From positions 124,001 through 188,000 of the forward strand of contig CANBWP010000002.1 in NCBI GenBank assembly GCA_947373185.1: a DNA stretch of 64,000 nucleotides, written 5' to 3'. Source of the stretch: Comamonadaceae bacterium. Lineage in GTDB: Bacteria; Pseudomonadota; Gammaproteobacteria; Burkholderiales; Burkholderiaceae_C. The notes under the pieces are model-generated. The model was not told the DNA's origin. It worked only from the letters and a program-made list of their open reading frames with translations, and made no database searches. This document shows positions 10,885-24,665 of the stretch, in pieces. Positions within the stretch are counted from its first letter, which is position 1. Every line of letters begins with the position of its first letter. The translations under genes were made by a program, and so were the position numbers.

Positions 10885-11754
10885 TCACTGGAAGTTATTT
10901 TCTAGGAAGGGGTTCTTTTTGGTGACTGCGTCGAGTTCCAACAAAGTTTCTAACAAGGCCTTCATGTGTTGCAAAGGTACGGCGTTGGGGCCATCCGACA
11001 TGGCCTGCGCAGGGTTGGGGTGGGTTTCCATGAACAGACCTGCCACGCCCACCGCAACGGCTGCACGTGACAACACCGGCACCATTTCGCGCATGCCACC
11101 CGAGCTGGTGCCTTGGCCACCTGGCAATTGAACGGAATGGGTGGCGTCGAACACCACAGGGGCGCCGGTTTCACGCATGATGGCCAAGCTGCGCATGTCG
11201 GACACCAGGTTGTTGTAGCCAAAGCTGGCACCGCGCTCGCAGGCCATGAAGTTGTCTTCGGGCAAGCCGGCATCGCGCGCTGCAGCACGGGCTTTGTCAA
11301 TCACGTTCTTCATGTCGTGAGGGGCCAAGAACTGGCCCTTCTTGATGTTGACCGGTTTACCCGATTGCGCCACAGCGCGAATGAAGTCGGTTTGGCGGCA
11401 CAAGAAGGCTGGCGTTTGCAACACGTCCACGATGGCGGCCACGGTGGGGATGTCGGCTTCGGTGTGCACATCGGTGAGGATGGGCACGTGCAGTTCGCGC
11501 TTGACCTTGGCCAAAATTTCCAAACCTTTTTCCATGCCTGGGCCGCGGAAGGTGCTGCCAGACGAGCGGTTGGCTTTGTCGTAGCTGCTCTTGAAAATGA
11601 ATGGGATGCCCAAGGCCGACGTGATCTCTTTCAAGGTGCCCGCGGTGTCCATTTGCAACTGCTCAGATTCAATGACGCAAGGGCCGGCAATCAAAAAGAA
11701 GCGCTGGTCGAGGCCAACATTAAATCCACACAGTTTCATGGTGTTCCTTGTCAA
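10885..11754 (-). CDS. kdsA: 3-deoxy-8-phosphooctulonate (KDO-8-P) synthase
   Basis: [13 protein letters not shown] ... [14 protein letters not shown] ... FLCRQTDFI ... [13 protein letters not shown] ... [12 protein letters not shown]. Confidence 0.97.
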   Translation of the reverse strand: MTRNTMKLCGFNVGLDQRFFLIAGPCVIESEQLQMDTAGTLKEITSALGIPFIFKSSYDKANRSSGSTFRGPGMEKGLEILAKVKRELHVPILTDVHTEADIPTVAAIVDVLQTPAFLCRQTDFIRAVAQSGKPVNIKKGQFLAPHDMKNVIDKARAAARDAGLPEDNFMACERGASFGYNNLVSDMRSLAIMRETGAPVVFDATHSVQLPGGQGTSSGGMREMVPVLSRAAVAVGVAGLFMETHPNPAQAMSDGPNAVPLQHMKALLETLLELDAVTKKNPFLENNFQ

Positions 11755-11757
11755 AAA

Positions 11758-14721
<2,964 letters not shown>

Positions 14722-14734
14722 GTAACGAACTCCT

Positions 14735-15187
14735 ATGATGAATGTAGACGTCAAAATTCTCGATCCTCGCATGGCCGAGCAATTGCCCGCTTATGCCACG
14801 CCTGGCAGTGCCGGCCTGGATTTGCGCGCGTGCCTGGACGCCCCCATCACCTTGCAGCCCAATGCTTGGCAACTCATTCCAACGGGCTTGTCGGTCTACT
14901 TGAAAGACCCAGGGTACGCGGCCATGCTGTTGCCGCGCTCTGGCTTAGGCCACAAGCACGGCATTGTGCTCGGCAATTTGGTGGGCTTGATTGACAGCGA
15001 TTACCAGGGCCCGCTCATGGTCAGTTGCTGGAACCGCAGCCAAGAGGCCTTCACCATCGAACCCATGGAACGCATTGCCCAAATGGTGATCGTGCCGGTG
15101 GTGCAGGCCAAGTTCAACGTGGTCACTGCATTTGACGCTCCCAGCGAACGTGGCGAGGGTGGTTACGGTTCAACGGGAAAACGCTGA
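14735..15187 (+). CDS. dut: dUTP diphosphatase
   Basis: [58 protein letters not shown]. Confidence 0.97.
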   Translation: MMNVDVKILDPRMAEQLPAYATPGSAGLDLRACLDAPITLQPNAWQLIPTGLSVYLKDPGYAAMLLPRSGLGHKHGIVLGNLVGLIDSDYQGPLMVSCWNRSQEAFTIEPMERIAQMVIVPVVQAKFNVVTAFDAPSERGEGGYGSTGKR

Positions 15188-15226
15188 AGTGGCCGTACTG
15201 CAGGCAGCGCGTACTTTGCGTCTATG

Positions 15227-15760
15227 TCAGTGCAACAAGCCGCCAGAAGCATCTGGCGCGTGACCGATTTCAATTTTGAAAAAACCAGTGCCGCAGGTGC
15301 CGGCTTCTTGCTCTTGGTCGGTGGCCAAACGCACGTGGTTGACCTTCAGGCTTAAGCGCAAAGCAATGCCCGCCAGTGGATGATTGCCATCCAAGACCAC
15401 ATGTTCTGGATAGATCTCGGTGATGGTGTAGAGCACATTGCGGGGCGCATCGGGGTTGCTACCTGAAGGCAGTGCGGTGCCTTCAATGGTGAGGCCTTCT
15501 TCAATGTCTTTGGGAAAGAGGGCACGTGGCTCTAAGAACAGCAGGTTTTCATCGAAATCGCCAAAGGCGTCCTCGGGCTCCAGGTGCAAATCGACCTTGG
15601 CGCCTACGCTGTGGCCTTGTAAAGCCTCTTCAATCTTGGGCAGCAAATCATGACCACCCAAGTAGAAAGCCACAGGCTCTTCAAGCTCGTCCAAAACTTC
15701 GCCCAAAGTATCTTTGAGCGTCCAGGTCAGTTCGACCACACATTGAGAAGTAATATCCAT
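15227..15760 (-). CDS. FKBP-type peptidyl-prolyl cis-trans isomerase, SlyD-like
   Basis: VAFYLGGHDLLPKIEEALQGHSVGAKVDLHLEPEDAFGDFDENLL ... VVLDGNHPLAGIALRLSLKVNHVR. Confidence 0.9.
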   Translation of the reverse strand: MDITSQCVVELTWTLKDTLGEVLDELEEPVAFYLGGHDLLPKIEEALQGHSVGAKVDLHLEPEDAFGDFDENLLFLEPRALFPKDIEEGLTIEGTALPSGSNPDAPRNVLYTITEIYPEHVVLDGNHPLAGIALRLSLKVNHVRLATDQEQEAGTCGTGFFKIEIGHAPDASGGLLH

Positions 15761-15801
15761 CCCAGAATTGTCGCAGTTTTGAAAACGTTTTGGACTGAGT
15801 T

Positions 15802-16950
15802 TTGATGCAAAAAAATAACCCCTTGGCTTTGTTAGGTGGCTTAAGCCCCGCCCAATTCATGAAACGCCACTGGCAGAAAAAGCCCCTGCTGATCCGCCAA
15901 GCTGTGCCAGACATGACCCCGCTGATTGACCGTGCACAGTTGCTTGACATGGTGGAGAGCGAGGAGGTGGAGTCGCGTCTCATTGTGCGCAAGGCAGGCC
16001 AATGGACTTTGAAAAAAGGCCCCATGAGCCGCAAGAGCTTGCCGACTTTTAAGACGCCCGATTGGACCGTGCTGATTCAAGGGGTGGATCTGCACCATGC
16101 AGGGGTGCACGATTTGCTTCAGCAATTTCGGTTTGTGCCTGATGCACGCTTGGACGATTTGATGATCAGTTACGCCACGGAAGGCGGCGGTGTCGGCCCG
16201 CACTTTGACAGCTACGACGTGTTTTTGCTGCAGGCGCATGGTCAACGAACATGGCGCATTGGGCGGCAGAAAAAGTTCGAACTCGAAGCGGGGATGCCCC
16301 TCAAAATTTTGAAAGATTTCCATCCTGAAGCTGAGTTTGTATTGAACCCCGGCGACATGCTTTATTTGCCCCCTGGCTATGCGCATGATGGCATTGCGGT
16401 GGGCGAGTGCATGACCTATTCCATCGGCTTTAGAGTACCCCGCGAAGCTGAGTTGGCCAGTGATTTACTGATGGGCTTGTCTGAGGAAATCGCCCAAGCA
16501 AGTGGCACTGCCAAAGATGCCCTCTACCAAGATCCCACACAAGAGGCCGCAATGTGTGACGCCAGCATTCCCCAAGCCATGCAAAAATTTGCAGCCAATG
16601 CGGTGGCCAAAGCGCTGAAAAATCCGACCCTTCTCAATTGCCTTTTGGGTGAGTCTTTGACCGAACCCAAAGCCAATGTCTGGTTTGACTCACCCGACCA
16701 AGACGCATTGAACACCTTGGTTTGGCCTTGCGACCTGCAGCTCGATCGACGTACCAAAATGCTGTTTGATGCCCAACATGTCTTTATCAACGGTGAAAGT
16801 TTTAGAGCCGCGGGCATGGACGCCAAGGTCTTAAGAAAATTGGCCAATGAGAAACAGCTTTCAGCAGATTGGGCGGCCCGTTTGAGCCCCGATGCCGCTG
16901 AATTGATGCAGGCTTGGTGGGAAGAGGGTTGGTGGTTTGCCTGTGCCTAA
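15802..16950 (+). CDS. cupin/JmjC-type ribosomal protein L16 arginine hydroxylase (RoxA/YcfD-like)
   Basis: HWQKKPLLIRQAVPDM ... MISYATEGGGVGPHFDSYDVFLLQAHGQRTWRIG ... HPEAEFVLNPGDMLYLPPGYAHDGIA. Confidence 0.9.
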   Translation: MMQKNNPLALLGGLSPAQFMKRHWQKKPLLIRQAVPDMTPLIDRAQLLDMVESEEVESRLIVRKAGQWTLKKGPMSRKSLPTFKTPDWTVLIQGVDLHHAGVHDLLQQFRFVPDARLDDLMISYATEGGGVGPHFDSYDVFLLQAHGQRTWRIGRQKKFELEAGMPLKILKDFHPEAEFVLNPGDMLYLPPGYAHDGIAVGECMTYSIGFRVPREAELASDLLMGLSEEIAQASGTAKDALYQDPTQEAAMCDASIPQAMQKFAANAVAKALKNPTLLNCLLGESLTEPKANVWFDSPDQDALNTLVWPCDLQLDRRTKMLFDAQHVFINGESFRAAGMDAKVLRKLANEKQLSADWAARLSPDAAELMQAWWEEGWWFACA

Positions 16951-16981
16951 ATGCTCACAGCAAAGCATTCACCAATAAAGC

Positions 16982-16987
16982 TATAAT
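16982..16987 (+). promoter_or_regulatory. candidate -10 element (TATAAT) upstream of small lipoprotein gene
   Basis: Exact TATAAT 113 nt upstream of ATG 17100; no convincing -35 match. Confidence 0.45.
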
Positions 16988-17099
16988 TCGAGGCTGGACA
17001 GCAAGAGCTCGAGTGCTTGCTGTTCTGTCAACGAGGCCTCAACGTCTCGATGACAATTTCCCGGAAATTGTTTTTTCACTAACTTTAAGGAAAATAATC

Positions 17100-17312
17100 A
17101 TGAACAAGTCCCTCGTTTTGGCTGCCGTGATCGCTGCTGCTGCTTTGGCTGCTTGCGGTAAAAAAGAAGAAGCCGCTCCTGCACCAGCACCCGCTGCTGC
17201 TGCCCCTGCTGCTGACGCTGCTGCACCTGCAGCCGCTCCTGCTGCTGATGCTAAGCCAGCTGACGCTGCTGCACCTGCAGCTGCTGCTCCTGCAGAAGCT
17301 CCTAAGAAGTAA
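17100..17312 (+). CDS. small Ala/Pro-rich predicted lipoprotein
   Basis: MNKSLVLAAVIAAAALAACGKKEEAAPAPAPAAAAPAADAAAP...: signal peptide with lipobox LAAC, low-complexity A/P/D/K mature part; RBS-like aaggaaaataatc before ATG; followed by strong terminators. Confidence 0.8.
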   Translation: MNKSLVLAAVIAAAALAACGKKEEAAPAPAPAAAAPAADAAAPAAAPAADAKPADAAAPAAAAPAEAPKK

Positions 17313-17330
17313 TTCTTGGCAGTCAAAGAA

Positions 17331-17356
17331 AAACCCCGCAATGCGGGGTTTTTTTT
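17331..17356 (+). terminator. rho-independent terminator, copy 1 (bidirectional)
   Basis: aaaCCCCGCAatGCGGGGtttttttt hairpin with T-run; A-run on the other side gives a T-run on the minus strand. Confidence 0.88.
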
Positions 17357-17363
17357 CATCTGT

Positions 17364-17387
17364 AGCCCGCAATGCGGGTATTTTTTC
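17364..17387 (+). terminator. rho-independent terminator, copy 2
   Basis: GCCCGCaatGCGGGTattttttc, near-copy of flanking hairpins. Confidence 0.75.
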
Positions 17388-17393
17388 ATCTGT

Positions 17394-17417
17394 ACCCCGC
17401 AATGCGGGGTTTTTTTC
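17394..17417 (+). terminator. rho-independent terminator, copy 3
   Basis: CCCCGCaatGCGGGGtttttttc; third tandem copy at about 30-nt spacing. Confidence 0.85.
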
Positions 17418-17472
17418 GTCCCCTTTCAGGGCAAAGGAGGGTGCCATATGAAGCTTGGCACCCTTGTGAAAC

Positions 17473-18621
17473 TTACTTGATTTCGTCAGCCAGGAGTTTG
17501 ATGATCTTCTCGGCATTGATCGACGTCTCAGGCAAGCCGTCAGCGGCTTGAACCACCACCGTAGAGACTTCGCCTTTGCTGGTGAGGGCAATGCGGTACT
17601 TGGCCAAAGCGGGTGTTGCCTTTTCACTGCTGAACATCTTGGCAAAGAAGCCTGGCTCTTTATCAGGGCCACCTTGCGGTGCGTAGCGCACAAAGAACAC
17701 GCCTTGTGCGCGGTCTCGGTCTTCCACTGTGAAGCCTGTGCGGTCAATGGCAACACCGACTCGGCGCCATGCACGGTCAAAGCCATCTTTGATCTCGATG
17801 GAAGACAACTTGTCCACTTTGATGACCTTCACGTCAGCGGCCATGCCACTGGCCACTGGGGTTGTTGCACTTGTCATGGGCGTGCTGACAGTTGCACTGG
17901 CATTGATGCTGGTTTGGCCACCCAATTTCAACATCAAACGACGCAAGAATTCAATTTCCAGTTCCGGGTCTGTTGGGCGAGCCGTCCATGCGGTGGTGCT
18001 GTTAAGGGGGCCCGTGTAGACCTCGATCATGCCGCGGTGGGTGATGGTGATTTCCAAACCTTTGGCAGTCCGTTCAACGCGCGTGCGGAACTTGTCGCGC
18101 TCGCCTGTGGAGTAGAAAGTGTCCAAGACTTTGCCCAGTGCTTTGCGCAGCATGTCTTGGGGCAGTTTGGCGCGATTTTCAGCCCAGTCTGTTTCCATGA
18201 TGCCCAAATCTTGTTGGTCCAAGGTGAGCACGAAGCCATTTTCTTTCCAGAATTCTTTGAGCGGTTCCCAAACGGCGTTGGGGCTCATGTTGATGCTCAA
18301 TACACGCTGATTGCCCATGCGATCGATGCGCGCTTCACCCGCTTGGTTGGTGGCCGTGCCCGTGTCGGTGCTGGTCCGAACAGGGCCAGCACTGGCATTG
18401 GCAACAGCCAGTGCACTGGTGGCGCCGCTGATGAAATAACGACTGTCTCTCTTGATTTGTGTCAGATCGGGCGGTACTTCCAGCGTCGGCAAGGGCTTGC
18501 TGGCGCTTTTGTAATTGATTTTTTCTTCCTCCAACGTAGAGCAGCCAGTCAGTTGGCAAACCACGGTGGTCGCGAGGGCCAATGCAGTCAAATGGCGAAG
18601 GTGAGGCGCAAATCGATTCAC
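17473..18621 (-). CDS. bamC: outer membrane protein assembly factor BamC (NlpB)
   Basis: Lipobox CQLTGCSTLEEEKINYKSASKPLPTLEVPPDLT; located immediately downstream of dapA; GTG start at 18621 proposed. Confidence 0.92.
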   Translation of the reverse strand: MNRFAPHLRHLTALALATTVVCQLTGCSTLEEEKINYKSASKPLPTLEVPPDLTQIKRDSRYFISGATSALAVANASAGPVRTSTDTGTATNQAGEARIDRMGNQRVLSINMSPNAVWEPLKEFWKENGFVLTLDQQDLGIMETDWAENRAKLPQDMLRKALGKVLDTFYSTGERDKFRTRVERTAKGLEITITHRGMIEVYTGPLNSTTAWTARPTDPELEIEFLRRLMLKLGGQTSINASATVSTPMTSATTPVASGMAADVKVIKVDKLSSIEIKDGFDRAWRRVGVAIDRTGFTVEDRDRAQGVFFVRYAPQGGPDKEPGFFAKMFSSEKATPALAKYRIALTSKGEVSTVVVQAADGLPETSINAEKIIKLLADEIK

Positions 18622-18659
18622 GTTGTTATCCTGAAGTGAAGGGGCTAAGAGGTGGTCGT

Positions 18660-19556
18660 TCAAATCAGACCACTGGCGCGCAACGCGGTTTCCACCACGG
18701 CATGCTGAGATGTCGACAATTCGGTCATGGGCAAGCGCAAGGTGCCGCCGCACAAACCCATGCGGGCCATGGCCCATTTCACGGGAATGGGATTGGCCTC
18801 GACAAACAGGTTCTTGTGGATGGGCATCAATTTGAATTGAATTTCCATGGCTCTTTGAACATTGCCGGCCATGGCCGCGACACACAGTTCGTGCATCAAG
18901 CGAGGTGCAATGTTGGCAGACACACTGACGTTGCCTTTGCCACCGCACAACATCAGCGCCACGGCAGTGGGGTCATCGCCGGAATAGACAGCAAAGTTTT
19001 TGGGCAAGTCACGAATGAGCCACTGGGCGCGCTCAATGTTGCCTGTGGCTTCTTTGATGCCAACGATACCCGGCACTTGGGCCAAGCGCAGTACGGTGTC
19101 GTGTTGCATATCGGCCACCGTGCGACCGGGCACGTTGTACAAAATGATGGGCAAATCTGGCACGGCTTCGGCGATGGCCTTGAAGTGCTGGTAGATGCCT
19201 TCTTGCGTGGGCTTGTTGTAATAGGGGACAACTTGCAACTGGCAATCAGCGCCCACATTTTTGGCAAATTTGGCCAGCTCAATGGCTTCTGCGGTGGAGT
19301 TGGCACCGCAGCCGGCCATGATAGGCACGCGTCCTTTGGCTTGCTCAACCGACACGCGAATGATCTCGCGGTGTTCTTCGACATTGACTGTGGGAGACTC
19401 ACCGGTGGTGCCCACGACGCCAATGCAATCAGTGCCTTCGGCAATGTGCCAATCGATCAATTTTCGCAGGCTGCCGTAATCGACAGAGCCATCCTCCAAC
19501 ATCGGAGTGACCAAAGCGGGAATGCTGCCAGTAATGGGTTGAAAAGTTTTCGTCAT
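18660..19556 (-). CDS. dapA: 4-hydroxy-tetrahydrodipicolinate synthase
   Basis: [48 protein letters not shown] ... [15 protein letters not shown] ... VGIKEATGN. Confidence 0.97.
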   Translation of the reverse strand: MTKTFQPITGSIPALVTPMLEDGSVDYGSLRKLIDWHIAEGTDCIGVVGTTGESPTVNVEEHREIIRVSVEQAKGRVPIMAGCGANSTAEAIELAKFAKNVGADCQLQVVPYYNKPTQEGIYQHFKAIAEAVPDLPIILYNVPGRTVADMQHDTVLRLAQVPGIVGIKEATGNIERAQWLIRDLPKNFAVYSGDDPTAVALMLCGGKGNVSVSANIAPRLMHELCVAAMAGNVQRAMEIQFKLMPIHKNLFVEANPIPVKWAMARMGLCGGTLRLPMTELSTSQHAVVETALRASGLI

Positions 19557-19586
19557 GGCGAATGAAATGATCGACAAATGTGCATT

Positions 19587-20177
19587 CTAACGACTGCCAA
19601 GGCAAAACGGACGCGCCAAGTCATTGACTTGGTTCACGGCCACCATTCGCTGTACAAATTTGGCAGGCTGCTCGCAGTACCCGTCCTCGTAGGCAATGAC
19701 TCGGAGCGGTTCAAAGCAACGCAGCAACTCGCCGGGTTTGAGTAAAAAGTCGGGGCGTGAAGGCTTGCCAATCTTTTCGTGGCCCAGCGCGAAGGTCTCG
19801 TAAATCAAAAGCCCTTGTGGCGCCAGGCTTACCAAAATGCGAGGCATGAGGGGGCGCCACAGGTAATTGGTGACCACCACGAGGTCAAAGGTCTGTCCGC
19901 TTAAAGGCCAAGGGCCGCCTTCAAGGTCTGCGGCCAGGGTCTGGCCAAAGGACGCAGCTTCGGCCAATGCTTCGGCCGAGCGGTCCACGCCAATGCAATG
20001 ATGACCCAAGCCCTGCAAGTACTTCATGTGTCTGCCGGCGCCACAGGCCAGGTCCAACACTTGGCTTTGGGGTGGGGCCAAGTGTGCCCATCGCTGAACC
20101 CAAGGTGATGGGGATTCTGTGCCGTGCATCTGTACTCCTGATGAATCTTCTGCGCTGGAACGCGCTGAGGCCTGCAT
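19587..20177 (-). CDS. class I SAM-dependent methyltransferase
   Basis: VLDLACGAGRHMKYLQGLGHHCIGVDRSAEAL motif I; 196 aa. Confidence 0.85.
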   Translation of the reverse strand: MQASARSSAEDSSGVQMHGTESPSPWVQRWAHLAPPQSQVLDLACGAGRHMKYLQGLGHHCIGVDRSAEALAEAASFGQTLAADLEGGPWPLSGQTFDLVVVTNYLWRPLMPRILVSLAPQGLLIYETFALGHEKIGKPSRPDFLLKPGELLRCFEPLRVIAYEDGYCEQPAKFVQRMVAVNQVNDLARPFCLGSR

Positions 20178-20245
20178 GATGCCCGATTGTGGGGGCTGTA
20201 AATTTATCCAGTGGTTTGTTTGAATTCACACTACAATCGGCGCCC

Positions 20246-22228
20246 ATGGCTACTACTACCTCTGCAAACTCATCTCCCGAATATGGCGAAGGCTCGATTC
20301 GAGTCCTGAAAGGCTTAGAGCCCGTCAAACAACGCCCGGGCATGTACACCCGCACCGACAACCCCTTGCACGTGATTCAAGAGGTGCTTGACAACGCGGC
20401 AGACGAAGCGCTGGCGGGCCACGGTAAAAAGATCAAAGTCGCTTTGCATGCCGATGGCTCGGTCAGCATTGAAGACGATGGTCGCGGCATTCCCTTTGGC
20501 TTGCACCCAGAAGAAAAAGCACCCGTGATTGAATTGGTCTTCACGCGTTTGCATGCTGGCGGCAAGTTTGACAAGGGCAAGGGCGGCGCCTACAGTTTCT
20601 CAGGGGGCTTGCATGGCGTGGGTGTGAGTGTCACCAATGCCTTGGCCAAACGCCTTGAGGCAAGCAGCTACCGAGAGGGCCAAGTGGCCACGCTGGCGTT
20701 TTCAGGTGGCGATGTGGTCGAAGCTTTGGTCACGCGCAAAGCGGGCGAAGGCGATCGCAAACAAGGCACCACAGTGCGGGTCTGGCCTGATGCCAAATAT
20801 TTTGAATCCAGTGCCTTGCCCATGGCCGAGCTCACGCACTTGCTGCGCAGCAAAGCGGTGCTCATGCCAGGCGTCACGGTTACTTTGTTCAACGAAAAAA
20901 CCAAAGACACTCAAACCTGGCAATACAAAGCGGGCTTGCGTGACTACCTCATGCAAACCTTGAATGGTGACCCCGTCATTCCCTTGTTTGAAGGTGAAGG
21001 ATTTGCCGATGGCAACAACGACAGCTTTGCTGAAGGCGAAGGTGCAAGTTGGGCGGTGGCTTTCACGGAAGACGGTCAGCCTGTGCGCGAGAGCTATGTC
21101 AACCTCATTCCCACCAGCGCTGGCGGCACGCACGACAGCGGCTTACGCGATGGCTTGTTCACTGCTGTGAAAAGTTTCATTGAACTGCACAGTTTGTTGC
21201 CCAAGGGCGTCAAGCTCATGCCAGAAGACGTGTTTGCGCGCGCCAGTTTTGTGTTGTCGGCCAAAGTGCTCGACCCCCAATTCCAAGGGCAAATCAAAGA
21301 GCGCTTGAACTCCCGCGATGCTGTTCGATTGGTGTCCAGTTTTGTGCGTCCCAGCTTAGAGTTGTGGCTCAACGAACACGTCGAGTACGGCAAGAAATTG
21401 GCCGAGCTGGCCATCAAGGCCGCACAGCATCGTCAAAAGGCAGGTCAAAAAGTTGAGAAGCGAAAGAGCTCGGGCGTGGCTGTGCTGCCAGGCAAACTGA
21501 CCGATTGCGAAAGCAAAGACATTGCGCACAACGAAGTGTTTCTGGTCGAGGGCGATTCGGCGGGCGGTAGCGCCAAGATGGGCCGTAACAAAGAGTGCCA
21601 GGCCATTCTGCCGCTGCGTGGCAAGGTTTTGAACACTTGGGAAGTCGATCGCGATCGTTTGTTTGCCAACAACGAAATTCACGACATTTCGGTGGCGATT
21701 GGTGTCGATCCGCACGGCCCCAACGACACGCCCGATTTGACAGGTTTGCGCTACGGCAAGATTTGCATTCTGAGCGACGCCGACGTGGACGGCTCGCACA
21801 TTCAAGTCTTGCTGCTCACTTTGTTTTTCCGTCACTTTCCCAAGCTGATTGAAACCGGGAACGTGTTTGTCGCGCGCCCCCCGTTGTTCCGTGTGGATGC
21901 ACCGGCGCGTGGCAAAAAACCAGCGGCCAAAATGTACGCCCTCGATGAGGGTGAATTGCAAAGTATTTTGGACAAGCTGCGCAAAGATGGCGTGCGCGAA
22001 GGTGCATGGAGCATCAGCCGCTTCAAAGGCTTGGGCGAGATGAGTGCTGAGCAGTTGTGGGAAACCACCCTCAATCCTGACACCCGCCGTTTGTTGCCCG
22101 TACAACTGGGGACTTTGGATTTTGCACAAACTGAAAGTTTGATCACGCAGTTGATGGGCAAAGGTGAAGCCGCTGCCCGCCGCGAGCTCATGGAGTTGCA
22201 CGGCGATGACATCGAAGTGGACATTTAA
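20246..22228 (+). CDS. parE: DNA topoisomerase IV subunit B
   Basis: [34 protein letters not shown] ... [31 protein letters not shown] ... [10 protein letters not shown]. Confidence 0.97.
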   Translation: MATTTSANSSPEYGEGSIRVLKGLEPVKQRPGMYTRTDNPLHVIQEVLDNAADEALAGHGKKIKVALHADGSVSIEDDGRGIPFGLHPEEKAPVIELVFTRLHAGGKFDKGKGGAYSFSGGLHGVGVSVTNALAKRLEASSYREGQVATLAFSGGDVVEALVTRKAGEGDRKQGTTVRVWPDAKYFESSALPMAELTHLLRSKAVLMPGVTVTLFNEKTKDTQTWQYKAGLRDYLMQTLNGDPVIPLFEGEGFADGNNDSFAEGEGASWAVAFTEDGQPVRESYVNLIPTSAGGTHDSGLRDGLFTAVKSFIELHSLLPKGVKLMPEDVFARASFVLSAKVLDPQFQGQIKERLNSRDAVRLVSSFVRPSLELWLNEHVEYGKKLAELAIKAAQHRQKAGQKVEKRKSSGVAVLPGKLTDCESKDIAHNEVFLVEGDSAGGSAKMGRNKECQAILPLRGKVLNTWEVDRDRLFANNEIHDISVAIGVDPHGPNDTPDLTGLRYGKICILSDADVDGSHIQVLLLTLFFRHFPKLIETGNVFVARPPLFRVDAPARGKKPAAKMYALDEGELQSILDKLRKDGVREGAWSISRFKGLGEMSAEQLWETTLNPDTRRLLPVQLGTLDFAQTESLITQLMGKGEAAARRELMELHGDDIEVDI

Positions 22229-22230
22229 TC

Positions 22231-24600
22231 ATGAACGACCAACCCACCTTAGACCTTCAAAACAGCGAGTCTGATGACTCGCTGAATTTGGCCACCTATG
22301 CCCAGCGCGCCTACCTTGAATATGCCTTGAGCGTGGTCAAAGGCCGTGCACTGCCCGATGTGTGCGATGGTCAAAAACCAGTGCAGCGCCGCATTTTGTA
22401 TTCCATGTCCCGAATGGGCTTGGGCTTCTCGGGTGCCACGGGTGCCAAGCCCGTTAAAAGCGCTCGCGTGGTGGGCGATGTGTTGGGCCGTTTTCACCCC
22501 CACGGCGACCAAGCGGCCTACGACGCACTGGTGCGCATGGCGCAAGACTTTAGCCAGCGCTACCCCCTGATTGATGGCCAAGGCAACTTTGGCAGTCGTG
22601 ACGGCGATGGTGCCGCGGCCATGCGATATACAGAGGCGCGCCTCTCCAAAATCACCACCTTGTTGTTGGACGAAATTGACCAAGGTACAGTGGATTTCAT
22701 TCCCAACTACGATGGCTCCACAGAAGAGCCGCGTCAGCTGCCCGCCCGTTTGCCTTTTGTGTTGATGAACGGTGCCAGCGGCATTGCCGTGGGTTTGGCC
22801 ACTGAAATTCCAAGCCACAATTTGCGCGAAGTGGCCGATGCGTGTGTGGCCCTCCTCAAATCCCCCAAGCTCACTGACGAGGAATTGTTCGCACTCATTC
22901 CGGGGCCCGACTATCCTGGCGGTGGTCAGATCATCAGCCCGGCCTCCGACATCGCTGATGCGTATCGGACAGGCCGTGGCTCACTGAAGGTGCGCGCACG
23001 TTGGAAAATTGAAGAACTGGCGCGCGGTCAGTGGCAATTGGTGGTCACAGAACTGCCCATTGGCGTCAGCTCCCAAAAAGTCTTGGAAGAAATTGAAGAG
23101 CTCACCAATCCCAAAGTGAAGGCCGGCAAGAAGGCCCTGAGTGCAGACCAAATGCAACTCAAGGCCAGCATCTTGTCGGTGCTCGATGTGGTGCGCGATG
23201 AGTCCAGCAAAGACGCGGCAGTGCGCTTGGTGTTTGAGCCGAAAACCAGCCGCATTGAACAGCAAGAACTCATCACCGCCTTGTTGGCGCACACCAGCTT
23301 GGAAACTTCCTCGCCCATCAACATGACGTCGGTGGGCATCGAGGGCAAGCCCGTGCAAAAGTCATTGCGTCAAATGATTTTCGAGTGGATTACCTTCCGC
23401 CAACAAACCATTGTTCGCAGGTCCGAGCACCGCTTGAGCAAGGTGATGGACCGCATTCACATTTTGGAAGGCCGTCAGTTGGTGTTGCTCAACATCGACG
23501 AGGTGATTGCCATCATTCGCCAAAGCGACGAGCCCAAGCAGGCTTTGATGGCGCGCTTCAAACTCAGCGAGCGTCAAGCCGAAGACATTCTTGAAATTCG
23601 TCTGCGTCAATTGGCCCGTTTAGAGGGTATCAAGATTGAGCAGGAGCTCAAAGAGTTGCGCACAGAGCAAACCCAACTTGAAGAAATTTTGGCCAACCCT
23701 GCATCGCTCAAACGCTTGATGGTCAAAGAGATTGAGCAAGACGCCAAAACATTTGCCGACCCACGCCGCACACTCATTCAAGAGGAAAAGAAGGCTGTGG
23801 CCGAAGTGAAGGTGGTCGACGAGCCCGTGACGGTGGTGGTGTCACAAAAAGGTTGGGTGCGTGCGCGTCAAGGCCATGGCCACGATGCCAGCAGCTTTGC
23901 ATTCAAAGCTGGCGATGGTTTGTATGGCACCTTTGAATGCCGCACCGTGGACACCTTGTTGGCGTTTGGCACCGCGCAAAAGGGCAGCGGCCGGGTCTAC
24001 TCGGTGCCCGTGGCCGCATTGCCAGGCGCGCGCGGTGATGGTCAACCCATCACCACTTTGATTGAGTTAGAAACGGGTACGCAAGTCGCTCATTTCTTTG
24101 CGGGACCTGCCCATGCCACTTTGCTGCTGTCGAGTTCAGGCGGCTATGGCTTCATGGCAACCGTAGAGAGCATGGTGTCTCGTCAAAAAGGCGGCAAGTC
24201 GTTCCTCACCGTGGGGGAGGGCGAATCTGTGTGTGCGCCATCGCATGTGTCGGGCTCGAATGCCACACCGCCTGCCGGTGGCGTGGCCATGTTGCCGGCA
24301 ACCCATGTGGCCTGTGCATCGACTGGTGGCCGTATTCTCACATTTGAAATCAGCGAACTGAAGCTGATGGAAAAGGGCGGACGCGGCTTGATGCTGCTGG
24401 ATCTGGAAGCCAAGGACACATTGGCTGGTGCAGCGGCCTACACCCGCAGCGTGAAGCTGGTGGGCATTGGCCGTGGTGGCAAAGACCGCGAAGAAACTTT
24501 GGAAATTCGGAGCTTGAACAATGCCCGCGCAGCCCGCGCTCGCAAAGGCAAAGCGGCCGATCTGGGTTTCAAGCCGACCCACATTAGCCGTGTCGAGTAA
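22231..24600 (+). CDS. parC: DNA topoisomerase IV subunit A
   Basis: [42 protein letters not shown] ... [46 protein letters not shown]. Confidence 0.97.
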   Translation: MNDQPTLDLQNSESDDSLNLATYAQRAYLEYALSVVKGRALPDVCDGQKPVQRRILYSMSRMGLGFSGATGAKPVKSARVVGDVLGRFHPHGDQAAYDALVRMAQDFSQRYPLIDGQGNFGSRDGDGAAAMRYTEARLSKITTLLLDEIDQGTVDFIPNYDGSTEEPRQLPARLPFVLMNGASGIAVGLATEIPSHNLREVADACVALLKSPKLTDEELFALIPGPDYPGGGQIISPASDIADAYRTGRGSLKVRARWKIEELARGQWQLVVTELPIGVSSQKVLEEIEELTNPKVKAGKKALSADQMQLKASILSVLDVVRDESSKDAAVRLVFEPKTSRIEQQELITALLAHTSLETSSPINMTSVGIEGKPVQKSLRQMIFEWITFRQQTIVRRSEHRLSKVMDRIHILEGRQLVLLNIDEVIAIIRQSDEPKQALMARFKLSERQAEDILEIRLRQLARLEGIKIEQELKELRTEQTQLEEILANPASLKRLMVKEIEQDAKTFADPRRTLIQEEKKAVAEVKVVDEPVTVVVSQKGWVRARQGHGHDASSFAFKAGDGLYGTFECRTVDTLLAFGTAQKGSGRVYSVPVAALPGARGDGQPITTLIELETGTQVAHFFAGPAHATLLLSSSGGYGFMATVESMVSRQKGGKSFLTVGEGESVCAPSHVSGSNATPPAGGVAMLPATHVACASTGGRILTFEISELKLMEKGGRGLMLLDLEAKDTLAGAAAYTRSVKLVGIGRGGKDREETLEIRSLNNARAARARKGKAADLGFKPTHISRVE

Positions 24601-24602
24601 GG

Positions 24603-24633
24603 TCTGCTCAGGCAACAGGTGTTGCCTGGCAGA
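24603..24633. other. large inverted repeat between convergent parC and response regulator
   Basis: TCTGCtCAGGCAACA-gg-TGTTGCCTGGCAGA; near-perfect arms, no clear T-run. Confidence 0.7.
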
Positions 24634-24665
24634 CATTCAAGGCCGCAGCCACTCAAGGCAGGGCC

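Noticed and set aside
17334-17417. Possible CRISPR-like short repeats
   Set aside because: Three copies, palindromic with T-runs and almost no spacer; they are terminators, and no cas genes are present.
17473-18948. 491-aa version of BamC
   Set aside because: N-terminal 109 aa are antisense to dapA; signal peptide/lipobox fits a start at 18621.
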